From: Entamoeba invadens IP1
Taxonomy: Eukaryota > Evosea > Mastigamoebida > Endamoebidae
Assembly (NCBI RefSeq): GCF_000330505.1
Contig: NW_004443770.1
Span: forward strand, 20,609 to 74,689
Length of the DNA stretch: 54,081 nucleotides
Direction: 5' to 3'
The position numbers were made by a program, and so were the translations under genes. The notes beneath the pieces are model-generated. The model was not told the origin of the DNA. It searched no databases and saw only the letters and a program-made list of their open reading frames with translations. Shown in pieces: positions 1 to 10,795 of this stretch (position 1 is the first letter of the stretch; every line of letters begins with the position of its first letter).

Positions 1-300
1 CTGAGTACATAGATGTTCCACTTGAAAAGATGATGTTTTTATACAAGTCCTTTCTGATATCGACATTGCACTTCATGATTGAGTTGTAAATTGTCTCATG
101 AATACCTAATGCTTCCATACCAAGGAATGATGGCTGAAAGAGTGCTTCTGGGCATCTGAATCTCTCGTTTCCAATGGTGATAACTTCACTATTTGAAAAT
201 TTGTTTTATTTTTCGAGTTCTGATGATAATGCAGATTATTGCATTTATTCGTCAAATCAAATGCAAGGCGGCAAAGTTATTTATAGGAATAAGTAATTCT
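1..300 (-). pseudogene. actin gene fragment (degenerate, truncated by window edge)
   Basis: The minus strand encodes an unmistakable stretch of actin: a segment reading [20 protein letters not shown] continues through [19 protein letters not shown] and [11 protein letters not shown] to the window edge. Upstream, residues resembling SSELEK are followed by an in-frame TAA where intact actins have the SYELPDGQ segment. Further upstream the YVALDF region is present only with a frame change and more stops. No actin N-terminal half is visible past about position 310. Actin is the ATP-binding cytoskeletal polymer, but this copy cannot make it. It also differs at normally fixed positions, for example FSSGTSMYS where LSGGTTMYPG is usual. 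The rest of the gene lies left of the window, so the 3' end cannot be judged. I am confident of the homology and fairly confident that the copy is dead. Confidence 0.85.
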
Positions 301-2668
301 TTATTTTTTGAATTTATATTTTAAATATAATAAGAAATTTGTGTGTTATTTCACACAATTATTTAATGTTTATTTCCGATATTTATTCGAATTTCAAATG
401 TTTTTTTCGGGATATAAGGATTAAAAAATGATAATTTTTGATTACAAATTGGTTTTGCACATTGTTTAAAATAGTGCAACTTGAAACTATAAATCTATTT
501 ATAACAAATCTTGAAATATCAAACTCAATTATCGTGTTTATTCAAATTTATATCAAGTATTTTCTTTGTTTTATCACAAACTTTTTTGTTTGTAGCAAGT
601 GACGTTGTTTTAAATAAGATTTAATTAGTACTTTTAATCAATTTAAACCATTTTATTGTTTAGCAATTTTCAAATAAAACACAAAAATGTTCTTTGCATC
701 CAACTTATTAAAATAGTATTCATTAATTAAAAATAACTATAAATGTCTTGCGTTATTAAAACAATTGAACAAAACGGGGTAACCTTACTGTATTTATTTT
801 TAACTTCAAACAAAAAGGTCTATTTAAAAACACAAAACACAATTCGTTACAAAATCAATCGAATAAACAATACATTATAAATTATTTAATATTTTAACAA
901 TAATTGTTAATAAAATTATAAGTGACATTTGTTTGTCTATTTCTTATTGATCCATTGTCGTGGAATAACACTTAGTCGTTAATTTAAAATATTCTTTAAA
1001 ATTATCCTTTCAAAACGAAAATTATTTTCATATTTTTGTTTTTGATGTGTTTAAATAACATTATTATAACGTTATTGTTATTTGAAATAATAAATTATTG
1101 TTTTATTATTATATTATTATTATTTTGGACTCAATATTATTATTGGTAAAAATATATTAGAAATATAGTATGTAATCAATTTTAACATCCAAATAATTTA
1201 AATTGTTATCTATATAACAACTACATCAAGTACATAAACACTATGTATCTTCTATAATGATAACATTCTAAAAAGGGTCATTATACCATTTTTGTTATAA
1301 TTATGCATAAAAATACAATATAGTTTTAATTACACAACATGTTATATCAATGTGATCACTTATCACTTCGATACCATCACGTTGTAGTATAGATATAATT
1401 GTTGATGTGTTATTGTGTCAAAATTATGTCTGTTGATTGTTACTATTATATATAACAATTATAATTATAAAACTATTATAAATAACATGATTAATTATTA
1501 ATAATATATTAATTTATTTTATTATAAATTATAGTTCAAGGTGTTAACATTGGTATATATCATGATGTCTTTACACTCCTGTTTTTCTTTGTTTTTCATT
1601 ATCTCTATACATTTACTATAAGTTTTTTTGTTTGTTGCCCAAAAATGCATTATTCGAAAATGAATAAACAGTTGCTGCAAAATAAACAATTGTTTACCAA
1701 ATACAAATCGTTATATTCAAAATAGATTGCATAAAACACGTTTTGCCTTTTGTTTTTGTTTGAAAATGATAAAATATTCAAATTACAAACAATGAATTCA
1801 TATCTTGCTTACTCGACAGTGGCACAATCTGAATTTCAACGAGTGATCACAAAACCTCGTAGTGATCAAAGTTTATTTAAATACGATTATTTTTATTGTT
1901 AAAGTTGATTTTATAAATTTTTCTCAATTTTGCGATTTTTGATACTTTTGAAAATGTATTTTAGTTATTTTTTGTTTATTTTACACTTATTTTCTTTAAG
2001 ATTTATTTTTCAAAGTCGGAACAAACAAAAGTGCTTTTTTGTCTTATCTTATTTCTTTTAAAAAAATAGTAAAACCCGGTTTATAAATTTTTGTATTTTT
2101 CAAAGTTTACAAAAAATCCATTTAATTTGCCTTGTTATTGTTTTGGAGATCAATTGCATAATGAAATTTCAATACACATCAAAGTCTGTTATTTATTTTT
2201 TTTTCTTTGTTATTTTATGATGCAATTGATTTTGAATATTCTGGACCAGTATGTTTTACGTTATAGTTATCTTTTTGTTATATTTTATAATTAATTTTAT
2301 TATCGTAATAGGTTGTAGACATCTCATTAAATATTTGATCTGGCTTTTCCATTGAACTGTGACTTGTTTCTGAAAGGATCAAACAAAAAAGTGAACCTTT
2401 GTTCATCCCAACTTCAACAAAAAATTCACTTTTTTACTATAATTTATAACATTTTACTATAAAAATATACTAGAGCCGTCGTTCCAGGGTGTCTAGCTTT
2501 TTTGAAAAAATTAAAGAAAAAAGAGTCACATTTACATTACAACTGACTAAGATTTTTATTTTTTACAAATTTTGATTTTTCCCGTCCTCGAAGGGTTAAC
2601 TTTATTTTAAAAAATAAAAACAGCCAACAAACAAAAATTTTATTATTATGCACATTGAATTTCATATA
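301..2668. other. AT-rich spacer without recognisable gene
   Basis: Very AT-rich DNA with many short A/T runs and stops in all frames. Short open frames here (for example near 2091-2294) are low-complexity F/Y/L/I-rich translations with no family resemblance. I see no RNA gene or structured repeat. Confidence 0.6.
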
Positions 2669-2700
2669 AAGGGGTGGAAAAAAACCGCTTTTGATAATTT
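2669..2700 (+). repeat. left terminal inverted repeat of transposon
   Basis: Starts AAGGGGTGGAAAAAAACCGC and ends TTTTGATAATTT. It matches the reverse complement of 7244-7275 over about 32 bases with a few mismatches. Preceded by TA. Confidence 0.75.
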
Positions 2701-3040
2701 AATAGTAAAATGATAATATGATTATAGTTTATTGTATAGTTTATTTTTTTCTTTTTCCTCGATTTGATTCAAAAAAACAAGGTTTACAAGAATATCTATT
2801 ACTTTTTCAAGATGCCGATGTTTGTTATTGAAATTTGTGAATTATTTTTTATGTAAAGTAAAGGCTGGATTTGCCGAATGATAAAAGGAGGACCAAGAAA
2901 GATTGACTTCTAAACTGTTCTTTGAAGCCAAAATAACAAAAAAACAACTATGAATTCATCAAATAAAATGAACTTTTTATTTAATATTTTTTCAATTTTT
3001 TGCAGAAATAAAAAACTCAAAAACACTAACCCGCGAGTGT

Positions 3041-3233
3041 ACCTTTTTTTCACACCCCCTTTCACTCCTTTATATTTTTTTATTTTTTAATCATCCATTA
3101 AACAAATACTCAACAGTCAAATCTATTATATATCGAGCAACATAGTTAATACACGGGCCAGCACATGTTTTTAATACACCACTTTTCAATGTCTCTCAGC
3201 AAAGACAGACTGCACCTTTATTTCACACCCCCT
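3041..3233 (+). repeat. pair of 20-bp direct repeats
   Basis: Positions 3041-3060 and 3214-3233 read ACCTTT-T/A-TTTCACACCCCCT, identical at 19 of 20 positions and 173 bases apart. They lie inside the transposon's left arm, in otherwise AT-rich DNA where C runs are rare. Function unknown. Confidence 0.6.
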
Positions 3234-3334
3234 CTTGTTGGATTCCTCATTCGCTCATAAATGCATTTCAAATCCAAACTGAAAAAACGCACTTTGGACT
3301 TACTCACCAACCGAAGGTGAGTGCATCCATTCCC

Positions 3335-4008
3335 AGCGGTTTTTCAAGTGCCTGTCGAGAAAGCGATAAATGACTCGTTATTTCGTTGTACTTGCTTTTT
3401 TGAAACTTTTTATAAAATAAACGAAGCACTTTATTAATATTGGTCAATAAAAACAATGTAAGACGGATAATTTTATGTAAATTATCAGAAGCGGTAAAAG
3501 GGCGCTGCACATGTCCGTTATAATTTCTCGTGTTATTTAGTTTTTTTCACCAAAACCTCAATTATTTGAGGCAAATTGAAACTTTGGTTATAATTATGTG
3601 TAATTTTATCAGGAAATGGTAGTATAGCGGTTTTTCCCGCCGTGCAGAGAAATGTTAAAAAAGACTGGGAGGATACTGTGGACGATCCGAAAGTGCGGCA
3701 ATCATTTCTGTATGGTGAATAAATTCAAGTTTATTATGTGTATTTGTATGTTATTCAATACATTTGGTTAAAAATATTTGTATGCCGAAAAAAAACACTA
3801 TTTTTTCACAATTTAAAAAGGCAATATTTGGTTATTGGATAAGTTTTTATAATAAAACAATAAAAATTTGGTTACGAAAAGACAAAAAAGATCTAAAGCG
3901 GTTTTTCGCCACCGTATTATTTTTTATTTTAAAACTCGGCAAAATGCCAAAAAACGTTATTTTTATATACAATAAAACAAGTAAATGGTTGTGAAGCGGT
4001 TTTTCCCG
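3335..4008 (+). repeat. subterminal AGCGGTTTTTC motif array
   Basis: Plus-strand copies at 3335 (AGCGGTTTTTC), 3626 (AGCGGTTTTTCCCG), 3896 (AAGCGGTTTTTCGCC) and 3994 (AAGCGGTTTTTCCCG). A partial copy lies at 3481-3496 (ATTATCAGAAGCGGTA). The same core is inside the left inverted repeat on the opposite strand (2679-2690) and, as AAGCTGTTTTTTCC, in the right one (7255-7268). Repeated cores near transposon ends are usually transposase-binding sites; that role is inferred here. Confidence 0.55.
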
Positions 4009-5048
4009 TTAGCCAAAATGCTTGCCCAAAAGTGAATTTCAATAAAAATTGTTGAAAACATCATGGAGACAATGACTGTTATCAGCTCAATACGTTATTA
4101 AGAAGACATGGTGCCAAAGTGAAAGTTGATGTGTTGTTTATCTTAAATGTGTTTTTATACCTTCATCCACTAATTACAAAAAAAATGATAATCAACAACT
4201 TTCTTACTATTTGATGGACTATATTGTTCTTTTTATTACAGTAAATATATGTAACATTTGGGGATTTCAGCACACACTTTTATAAAGAAGAATAAAATAA
4301 CTGATATCATTAATAAATTTATTATAATTTATACTATAATTTGTTACAAAAAATGAATCAAATGGTGGGTCTGAAAAGTAATGAAAACTACTCAACACTT
4401 GAAAGTTCAAAAAAATACACAACGATAACCACAGCTTCGATACTTCGTGTCAAATGAATCAATTCATGATCATTATATGGGTGTCATGCAATTTAAGTTG
4501 ACAATAAGAAAAATATAAGTCATCGTTTTTAACTATTTTATAATAGTAAATAAACTATTTTTTAACCAGTTTTTCAAAAATACGATTTTAGTTACATAAA
4601 TGGTTAAATTATAATAATTAATAGTTTTAAAATATAATAATTTATAAATCTAAATTTATTTATCGCAACATCATTTATTTAAATTGATTAAAAATATATT
4701 AATAAACAACAAATTTAACAATTAATAACGAAGTTATTTTTCATTTGATAATATACAAGTAAATTATAAAAACAATTCTTTAACTTTACTAACAATAAAA
4801 ATAAAAAAGTCTTTTATCGCAACAAAACAAAGTCACTATAAAATTTTTAGATTAAAAAAACTCTTGTTAAATTTAGAAATAAAAATAATAATTAATCTAT
4901 AAAATTTGACAATAATATAAAAACAACATCAATAGCCTATTTAATAAACTCTTTTATAAACCTTTTTAAACAATGTTAACCTTCTTCCAAGCTCCCTCAA
5001 TCAAAGAAAGAATATAAAAAGGTTCCAAAAAACATGAAAGTTTGAAAA

Positions 5049-6690
5049 ATGATTGGTCCGAAAATTCCTGTTAGTCAAAGGGCTGAACAATACCCAATTA
5101 ATTGCCCTATTATTTTCAAAGCTTTTCAAGACCTTGAGATAAAAATAAAAAAAGAATCTTTTCCCACTTTTAGAAAGCAAGTGCGGTTTTCATTAAACGA
5201 TCTTTCTAATGTACCAATTAATGAGTTTAAAGGAACTAAAAAATCAATCAGAGGGGCACTTGAGTATTTTTTCGGGACTTTTAAGGAATCAGGTGTAAAT
5301 TCCAAAATTTAAAAAATACGAAAAAAAGACTAAAATGGAAAAATTTCGGAAAAGGGAAGAAAACAACTTCTTTCAGACGAAGAAGTTCTAAAAATAGCAG
5401 AAGAAATGAAAGAAACCAATAAAGCAAAACCAGAAGAAATTGGACTTTTTATGTTTGAAAATTTAGGCAAAACAATGGGAACAAGGCAATTAAATAAAGT
5501 TCTTAAATTAATCCCAGGAATTGAAACAAAAAAGGCCCAAGTTATGGAAATAAAACCAGCAGAGGTATCACAAACTGCCATCCTGCAGTATTACTCAGAA
5601 TTAAAAAGAAAATTGGATGGATGCAGATTTGAGCTTGTTTTTAACTTGGATGAAGTTGGATTTGATAAATGGGTTGATTCTAGAACTCGAGTTATCTACG
5701 TGTCAGTCGAATCAGGGGAACAAGTTTTTAACGAAGTCGACAGAGATGGTTCTAGAACGAGTCTTTTATGTTGTGGTTGTCTAAATGGGACAAAAATGAC
5801 ACCCCTTGTTGTTACCAAAAGATTCACCACTATAGACAAGCTAATTGTGGAACTCAAGAGTCGTGCTATTATTAGATACCAAAAATCAGGTGTTCTAAAT
5901 ACGCAATTATACCCCTTGTGGCTCAAACAAGTGTTTTTCCCGAATATTAAGGAAAAAAGGAACCGAATGGGTGTGAGAGTTGATACGAAGGCGTATCTAA
6001 TTATTGACGGCTTTTCGGGCCATTTCAGTGATGAAATTGAAGCATTATTTCGGGAAAATTGTGTTGAAATTATAAAGGAAGTCCCCACAGTTCCCATTTA
6101 TGTCAGCCTATGGATCTGGGACTTTTCGGGAAACAAAAAACTTTCCTTGCGGACAAAAACAATTTGATGTTACACAAAATTTCATCAAGTGAAAAATAAA
6201 ATGAAAAGTGTGACGAAAAGGTCCAAAGAAACGGGAAATTTCTCAAAATGAACTCACTCGAGTTCAAAAATGTATTGAAAAAATTTGCAAAGCTCTCGGA
6301 GGAAGACAAAATTAGGCAGCTTGTTTACTCGTGGGAAGTAGTGTCTGATGGCGACACGATGACCAGTGCCTTCAAACAGGCTGGTATAATATACGTGGTT
6401 CAACACCCATCAAAAGAAGAGTTGGAAAACATGAGATGTGTCAACCCCAACTTCAACACTGTAGACCTTCTTAAAGGTGTTGCAAAAGTTGACATGTCTT
6501 ATGCCAGATAGGTTTGCTCTTCTCTTGGTAAAGATCTAAAAAGAAAAGAAACCCAAACTGTTAGAGTCTCCATTGAAAATTATACCAATAGAGAGCACAG
6601 GCTCGGTGTTGAAAAACCAATTAAAATCAAAAAGGATGAAAAGAACAAAATTCCAAATGAAAAGAAACCTCGAAAAAAAATAACTTGGTT
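5049..6690 (+). pseudogene. DDE transposase pseudogene, pogo/Tigger-like
   Basis: One reading frame runs from 5049 with in-frame TAA at 5310-5312 and 5331-5333, then stays open to about 6100. Core motifs are FNLDEVGFDKW (first catalytic Asp) and LIIDGFSGHFSDEI (second Asp). The third Asp, in QPMDLGLFGKQKTFLADKN, is readable only in another frame near 6100-6190, so a frameshift lies near 6100. Another in-frame TAA is at 6197-6199 and a TAG at 6509-6511. The C-terminal part resumes as MNSLEFKNVLKKF and continues to a lysine-rich tail by about 6690. The last two Asp are about 35 residues apart, as in pogo/CENP-B-type DDE enzymes. These enzymes cut and paste DNA at TA sites. At least four stops and one shift make it nonfunctional. 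Confidence 0.85.
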
Positions 6691-6729
6691 TTATTTTTTT
6701 TATTTTTTAATTAAATTTTCCATTTAATA

Positions 6730-6751
6730 TTATTGCGTTTTATCGCAATAA
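6730..6751. repeat. 8-bp stem hairpin inside transposon
   Basis: TTATTGCG (6730-6737) pairs perfectly with CGCAATAA (6744-6751) around a TTTTAT loop, about 40 bases downstream of the transposase pseudogene. It could be an end-of-gene RNA structure or chance. Function not known. Confidence 0.4.
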
Positions 6752-7243
6752 AAATCTGTAAAAAATAAATATTTAAAGTTCTAATAATAAAAATAGAGAA
6801 GGGTATAAAAGAGAACTTTTAAAGTGTAAATTACAAAATATAACGTTTAATGCGAAGTTAAACAGTTTTTGTTTGTTTATTAGACAACAACACAATGAAG
6901 AAAATAATATTAAAGTGATAAATTTAAAGTGACGACAAGGAAGAAGCCGACATTCATTCTTTTTTATTTATTAATTAAAATTATCAAACTTAACGTTTAT
7001 TTTATTTATTTGAAAACGAATGTATATTTGGTTATATGTCTTACGATTGTAAGCTGTTTCCCGTTTTCTTTCAAATAAATTCTGGAATAACTCAACTATT
7101 AACCGTAATATAAATAGACTATAACTGCATTTTTCTAAACACTTCGAAAAAATGCTCAGGCAAATTGTAAATGATGTTTTTTTTGTTTAAATAAAAAAAT
7201 AAAAACAAATAACATTTAGAAAACATTTTACCATTATTCACCA

Positions 7244-7275
7244 AAAATTATCAAAAGCTGTTTTTTCCACCCCTT
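7244..7275 (-). repeat. right terminal inverted repeat of transposon
   Basis: Ends TTTTTTCCACCCCTT and is followed by TA. Its reverse complement matches the left repeat at 2669-2700. Confidence 0.75.
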
Positions 7276-7277
7276 TA

Positions 7278-8110
7278 AGTGTTTTAATTAACACTTTCAC
7301 AACCAAAAACTTTTTTTAAGAAGAAAAATAAGTAAAAAGGAAATTGTCCAAATCATTTTTTATTATTTTTATTCCAAAACCCCTTTCTAACCCAAACCGG
7401 CCAATAGTCAGTTTTATTTTACTTAAAATAACTAACAAATGAGAACTCAATTACCTAAGATTGGTCAAAAATAATCTTTTTGGATGAAATTTCATATCGC
7501 TTTATTGTGTTTCAACATTTTATATAAAAACGCTACATCGTCAATCCACTTAATGACAAACAATGTCAAATAGTCACATTAACAAATATAACGACAATAT
7601 AAACACCAATATCATTATAATCAAATGACAATATACTTTTTATAAAAAACAACCAAAAATATCAAACCATCATTAGACCCTATCTTTTTTCTATTGCTCT
7701 TGTTTAACACAAAAAACTCAATGTAGCATCAAAAACAGATGAAGTTGTTACTTCACATAATACTTAACACTTCATGTTAAGTGTGACCAAAAAATAAACA
7801 ATTCAAATTTTAGTTGATTAAAAAATAAATAAAAAATTACAAAAATTTGTTTTGTGTATGAAGGCAAAAAAAGGTTTAGGTAAAAGAAAAAAATAAAAAC
7901 TTTTAATTATAACGTTTCTGTTTTGAACGTGTTAAAACAGTAATAGTATCGTAAGGTTAAAATGAGTTAGAATTTTACTGGGAAAAAAATAAGTTGTTAT
8001 TAAATTGTTTTTTTTTCATTTATTCATTTCAATACAAATTTCAAGTGTTGAACAAAATTAGAAATGTGCGAATTGTCTAATTCTGTTATAACCGAATTTG
8101 AAGTTATAAA
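7278..8110. other. AT-rich spacer
   Basis: No coding frame with family resemblance and no obvious RNA. It ends at the 3' side of the acid phosphatase gene. Confidence 0.6.
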
Positions 8111-9193
8111 TTATAATTGAATGTCTTCCAACAACTCTTTTGTTGTTTCTTTTACATATCCTTTAAAAACGTCCCATTCACACAATTCAGACTCTCCCTG
8201 ACATTTCAATTTGAGTACCTGTGAGTTGTATGAAAGTCTAACCACATACTTTCCATCTCCATCTTCGAATATTTCTAATATGATATAAGACGCCAGTGGT
8301 ACCCATTTGTCCACCTTAAATCCGAGAAATTTGAGCACCATAAACAGTGTAACGTCGTGTGCACTATAAAGGTGCATCTCACACTTTTCTTTAGGTTCTC
8401 CAAATATAGAATTCTCGACGTCGTTAACGATATCTCCAAGAAACTCATTTGCAAACACTCCAAGCACTCTCCTCTCTCCAAAAACAATTTCAAAACTTTC
8501 CTCTCCAATGGACTCCGCAAACTTCATATCGTCCGGTGTAATGGTTTCGCCTTTGTCATTCACTTGGATTGGAATGTCGTTACAAACAAACAAATTGAAA
8601 GTGTCGCACATGTTTACAATTTGATTTGAGTACTTTTCCTCCTTTGGAGAGATATTGTAAACTCTGCAGTATTTCTGATACAATTCGACAATTTTAGGGT
8701 TTGCCAAAAACACTTCGTCGCACGTTTTTCTATTTTCCGTTACAATTGTGTTGTGTCTTTTCTCTATGCTGATGAGCATGTTTTCTTTGTCCTCACTTCT
8801 AACCTCAAAAGTTTCAGAATTCATTGTGGCACTTTGTTCCAAAAAAGCACTCAGAAAATAGAGGGCTGATGTGATTGTCCTTCCAACATTAGTCGATCGC
8901 GTCTTAATTGTTTTGTTGTTAATCTGAGAGAAAAGGGGTTTGTATTGTGTTACGTACTTTCTCATCTCTTTTCCTAAATAAGTCAACTGGCTTTTTCCTT
9001 TAACGGTAAGTTCTCCAGGTTCATAAAAGTGTCCGTCGGGTGCTTTTAAAGAAGTGTGTGATGGATTGATTGACATACGGTCTCCATGTCTGTGGATAAC
9101 AACAAGATGTTTCAAAGTTTTGTTAGAAATAATTGGAAGTGTAAAAGGTGGAACGTCTTTATATAAACTTGTTGTGTAAATGTTGGAAGACAT
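8111..9193 (-). CDS. histidine acid phosphatase family protein
   Basis: A 360-residue single-exon protein starting at an ATG. The catalytic RHGDR motif is at residues 35-39, where the histidine forms the phospho-enzyme. A conserved arginine-rich stretch, RSTNVGRT (99-106), is where the phosphate pocket arginine lies in this family. The proton-donor HD pair is at 279-280 within LYSAHDVTLF. These define the branch 2 histidine phosphatase superfamily, which includes lysosomal and secreted acid phosphatases and multiple inositol polyphosphate phosphatases. No signal peptide is visible: the first 25 residues are polar and the motif sits very near the N-terminus, so the enzyme is probably cytosolic, unlike secreted relatives. 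Its substrate cannot be told from sequence. It stands alone between AT-rich spacers. Confidence 0.9.
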   Translation of the reverse strand: MSSNIYTTSLYKDVPPFTLPIISNKTLKHLVVIHRHGDRMSINPSHTSLKAPDGHFYEPGELTVKGKSQLTYLGKEMRKYVTQYKPLFSQINNKTIKTRSTNVGRTITSALYFLSAFLEQSATMNSETFEVRSEDKENMLISIEKRHNTIVTENRKTCDEVFLANPKIVELYQKYCRVYNISPKEEKYSNQIVNMCDTFNLFVCNDIPIQVNDKGETITPDDMKFAESIGEESFEIVFGERRVLGVFANEFLGDIVNDVENSIFGEPKEKCEMHLYSAHDVTLFMVLKFLGFKVDKWVPLASYIILEIFEDGDGKYVVRLSYNSQVLKLKCQGESELCEWDVFKGYVKETTKELLEDIQL

Positions 9194-10795
9194 TATTTGT
9201 AGTATTATAAAGTTGTTTTCATTATTTTTTTCAATTTATTTGAATCCATTAGATTTTAGTATTTCAAATAATAATTAAAGTCTGTCAAAAAACGTTGTCC
9301 ATTTGACAAAAAAATACACAAAATATGTTTAAAAATTTGGGAATTAGGAAAAAACGATCAAATCCCGGTAAAAATTATGAAACAATGTTTTGGGAGTGTT
9401 TCGAACTGTTTCCCGAAATATTCCAGTTTTGATGGTCCAAAAATGCCTGGACCACGTTTTCAGACTGACTATATAATGTAATTATTAATATAATTATTAG
9501 TAAACAATACAAATCAAACTTTAAAAAATTAAAAATTATTTATTCGATACATATAATTTATATAATAACACCTGATAACTATTCAATATTAAACAATAAT
9601 TTTTAAGTTAATTATTGTTGTAAACTTGTTCATAACAATTCTTATATATCTTATTCTATTGTGTTTTGTTATTAAATTATACCACTGACTTATTCACAAT
9701 TTACTTGAGCTATTTGATTATTATAATTGAATTTAAATTGTATAACAATAAATATAATACCAATATTATAAAATATAACTAATTATAATATTAATTATTA
9801 ATTTTTTTCATTTAAAAAAACTATGAATCTTGACCTTGTCTTTTTTTTTTGGAATTTTAGATCAAAATTTCAAAAATTTCAATAATAAATGAAGAATAAA
9901 CAAACTTCACCATTGAAATATTTTTCTTTTTTGTCGTTTTTTGAATTATCCATTTTTGGTTTGATTTAATATTTTGAGTGGTTTTCCACTATAAATTCGG
10001 GACCATTTCTTTAATAATTTCGTCAAACTGAAAAATTCGATATCTTTTTAATATAAATTATTACCAAAATTAATTTTTTGATTGATAATAAAAAAACCCA
10101 TTTATTTATTAAAACATCCTGAAAATGTGCCAGTACCAAATGCAACAATTTGGAAAATCGGCAATTATATATTCGATGGACATATTATTGTTTTATTCGC
10201 AATTAAGTCAACAAAAATAAGATTGAAATATTTCTGAAACTTTAAAAACGATTGTTTTCTCTTTAGAAAAACATTTTACAAGTCGCATTCCTTTTTCCAT
10301 TGAATCCAACAAAAATGCCGGACTATTTGGGAATGGGTACCTTTATTTACTGGTTTTTGGTCTCCAAAATGAAACATCGACTCACGCATTTTTTCTCTTC
10401 AAAAGGTCGGCACTTTACTTTTCAAACATAAAATGTTTCTCCAAAAAAGTCGCAAAACAGCAGTAATGAGAACTGAAGTTCATAATTTCCATTGAAAATC
10501 GTCAAAAATGCTTTACTAATACCCAATCACAATTAAACTATACATATTAATTTGAAATACTATAAAATATAGTAATACATTCAATTCCATTTTCCATAAA
10601 TTTGAAAACGAAAAAACTTTGTTCAGTTAATATAAACAATTTGAAAGAATGAATGCGCGACTTGTTGATTCAAATTTTTGCCATTTTCTTGATGGCTTTG
10701 TCTTTTTTAACTTTTCTAGCTTTACTCCTTTCTTTTGTGTAATTTTGAGAGCGTTCTTTGTTAACAAAAATAACGAACAACGTCTATTTAACAAT
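9194..10795. other. spacer with one strong hairpin
   Basis: No convincing gene on either strand. At 9433-9454 TGGTCCA pairs with TGGACCA around an 8-base loop, in a patch (about 9330-9475) richer in G+C than its surroundings. A second, less AT-rich patch lies at 10260-10450 with no open frame. Either could be an old transposon remnant. Confidence 0.5.

Larger units (their letters stand above)
2669..7275 (+). mobile_element. decayed DNA transposon, pogo/Tc1-mariner type, about 4.6 kb
   Basis: Both ends carry the same inverted sequence beginning AAGGGGTGGAAAAAA and running into GCTTTTGATAATTT. The ends are at 2669-2700 and, in reverse complement, 7244-7275. Each is flanked directly by TA (2667-2668 and 7276-7277), the target duplication of Tc1/mariner/pogo elements. 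A transposase pseudogene of that superfamily sits inside at 5049-6690. The left 1.3 kb contains several copies of an AGCGGT motif that also occurs within the inverted repeats. The element is long for this superfamily, so nested insertions or an extra gene are possible. The transposase is broken, so the copy cannot move by itself. That these ends belong to this transposase is inference, resting on TA flanks plus enclosure. Confidence 0.6.

Noticed and set aside
2091..2294. 67-codon open frame
   Set aside because: Translation is F/Y/L-rich low complexity of AT-rich spacer; no family resemblance or gene context.
3304..3510. 68-codon minus-strand frame in the transposon arm
   Set aside because: Overlaps the AGCGGT motif array and shows no domain; more likely non-coding subterminal DNA.
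3764..3994. 76-codon frame
   Set aside because: Lysine/phenylalanine-rich translation of A/T runs bracketed by the repeated motif.
5330..6309. Minus-strand frames opposite the transposase
   Set aside because: Shadows of the plus-strand transposase, which explains all recognisable motifs.
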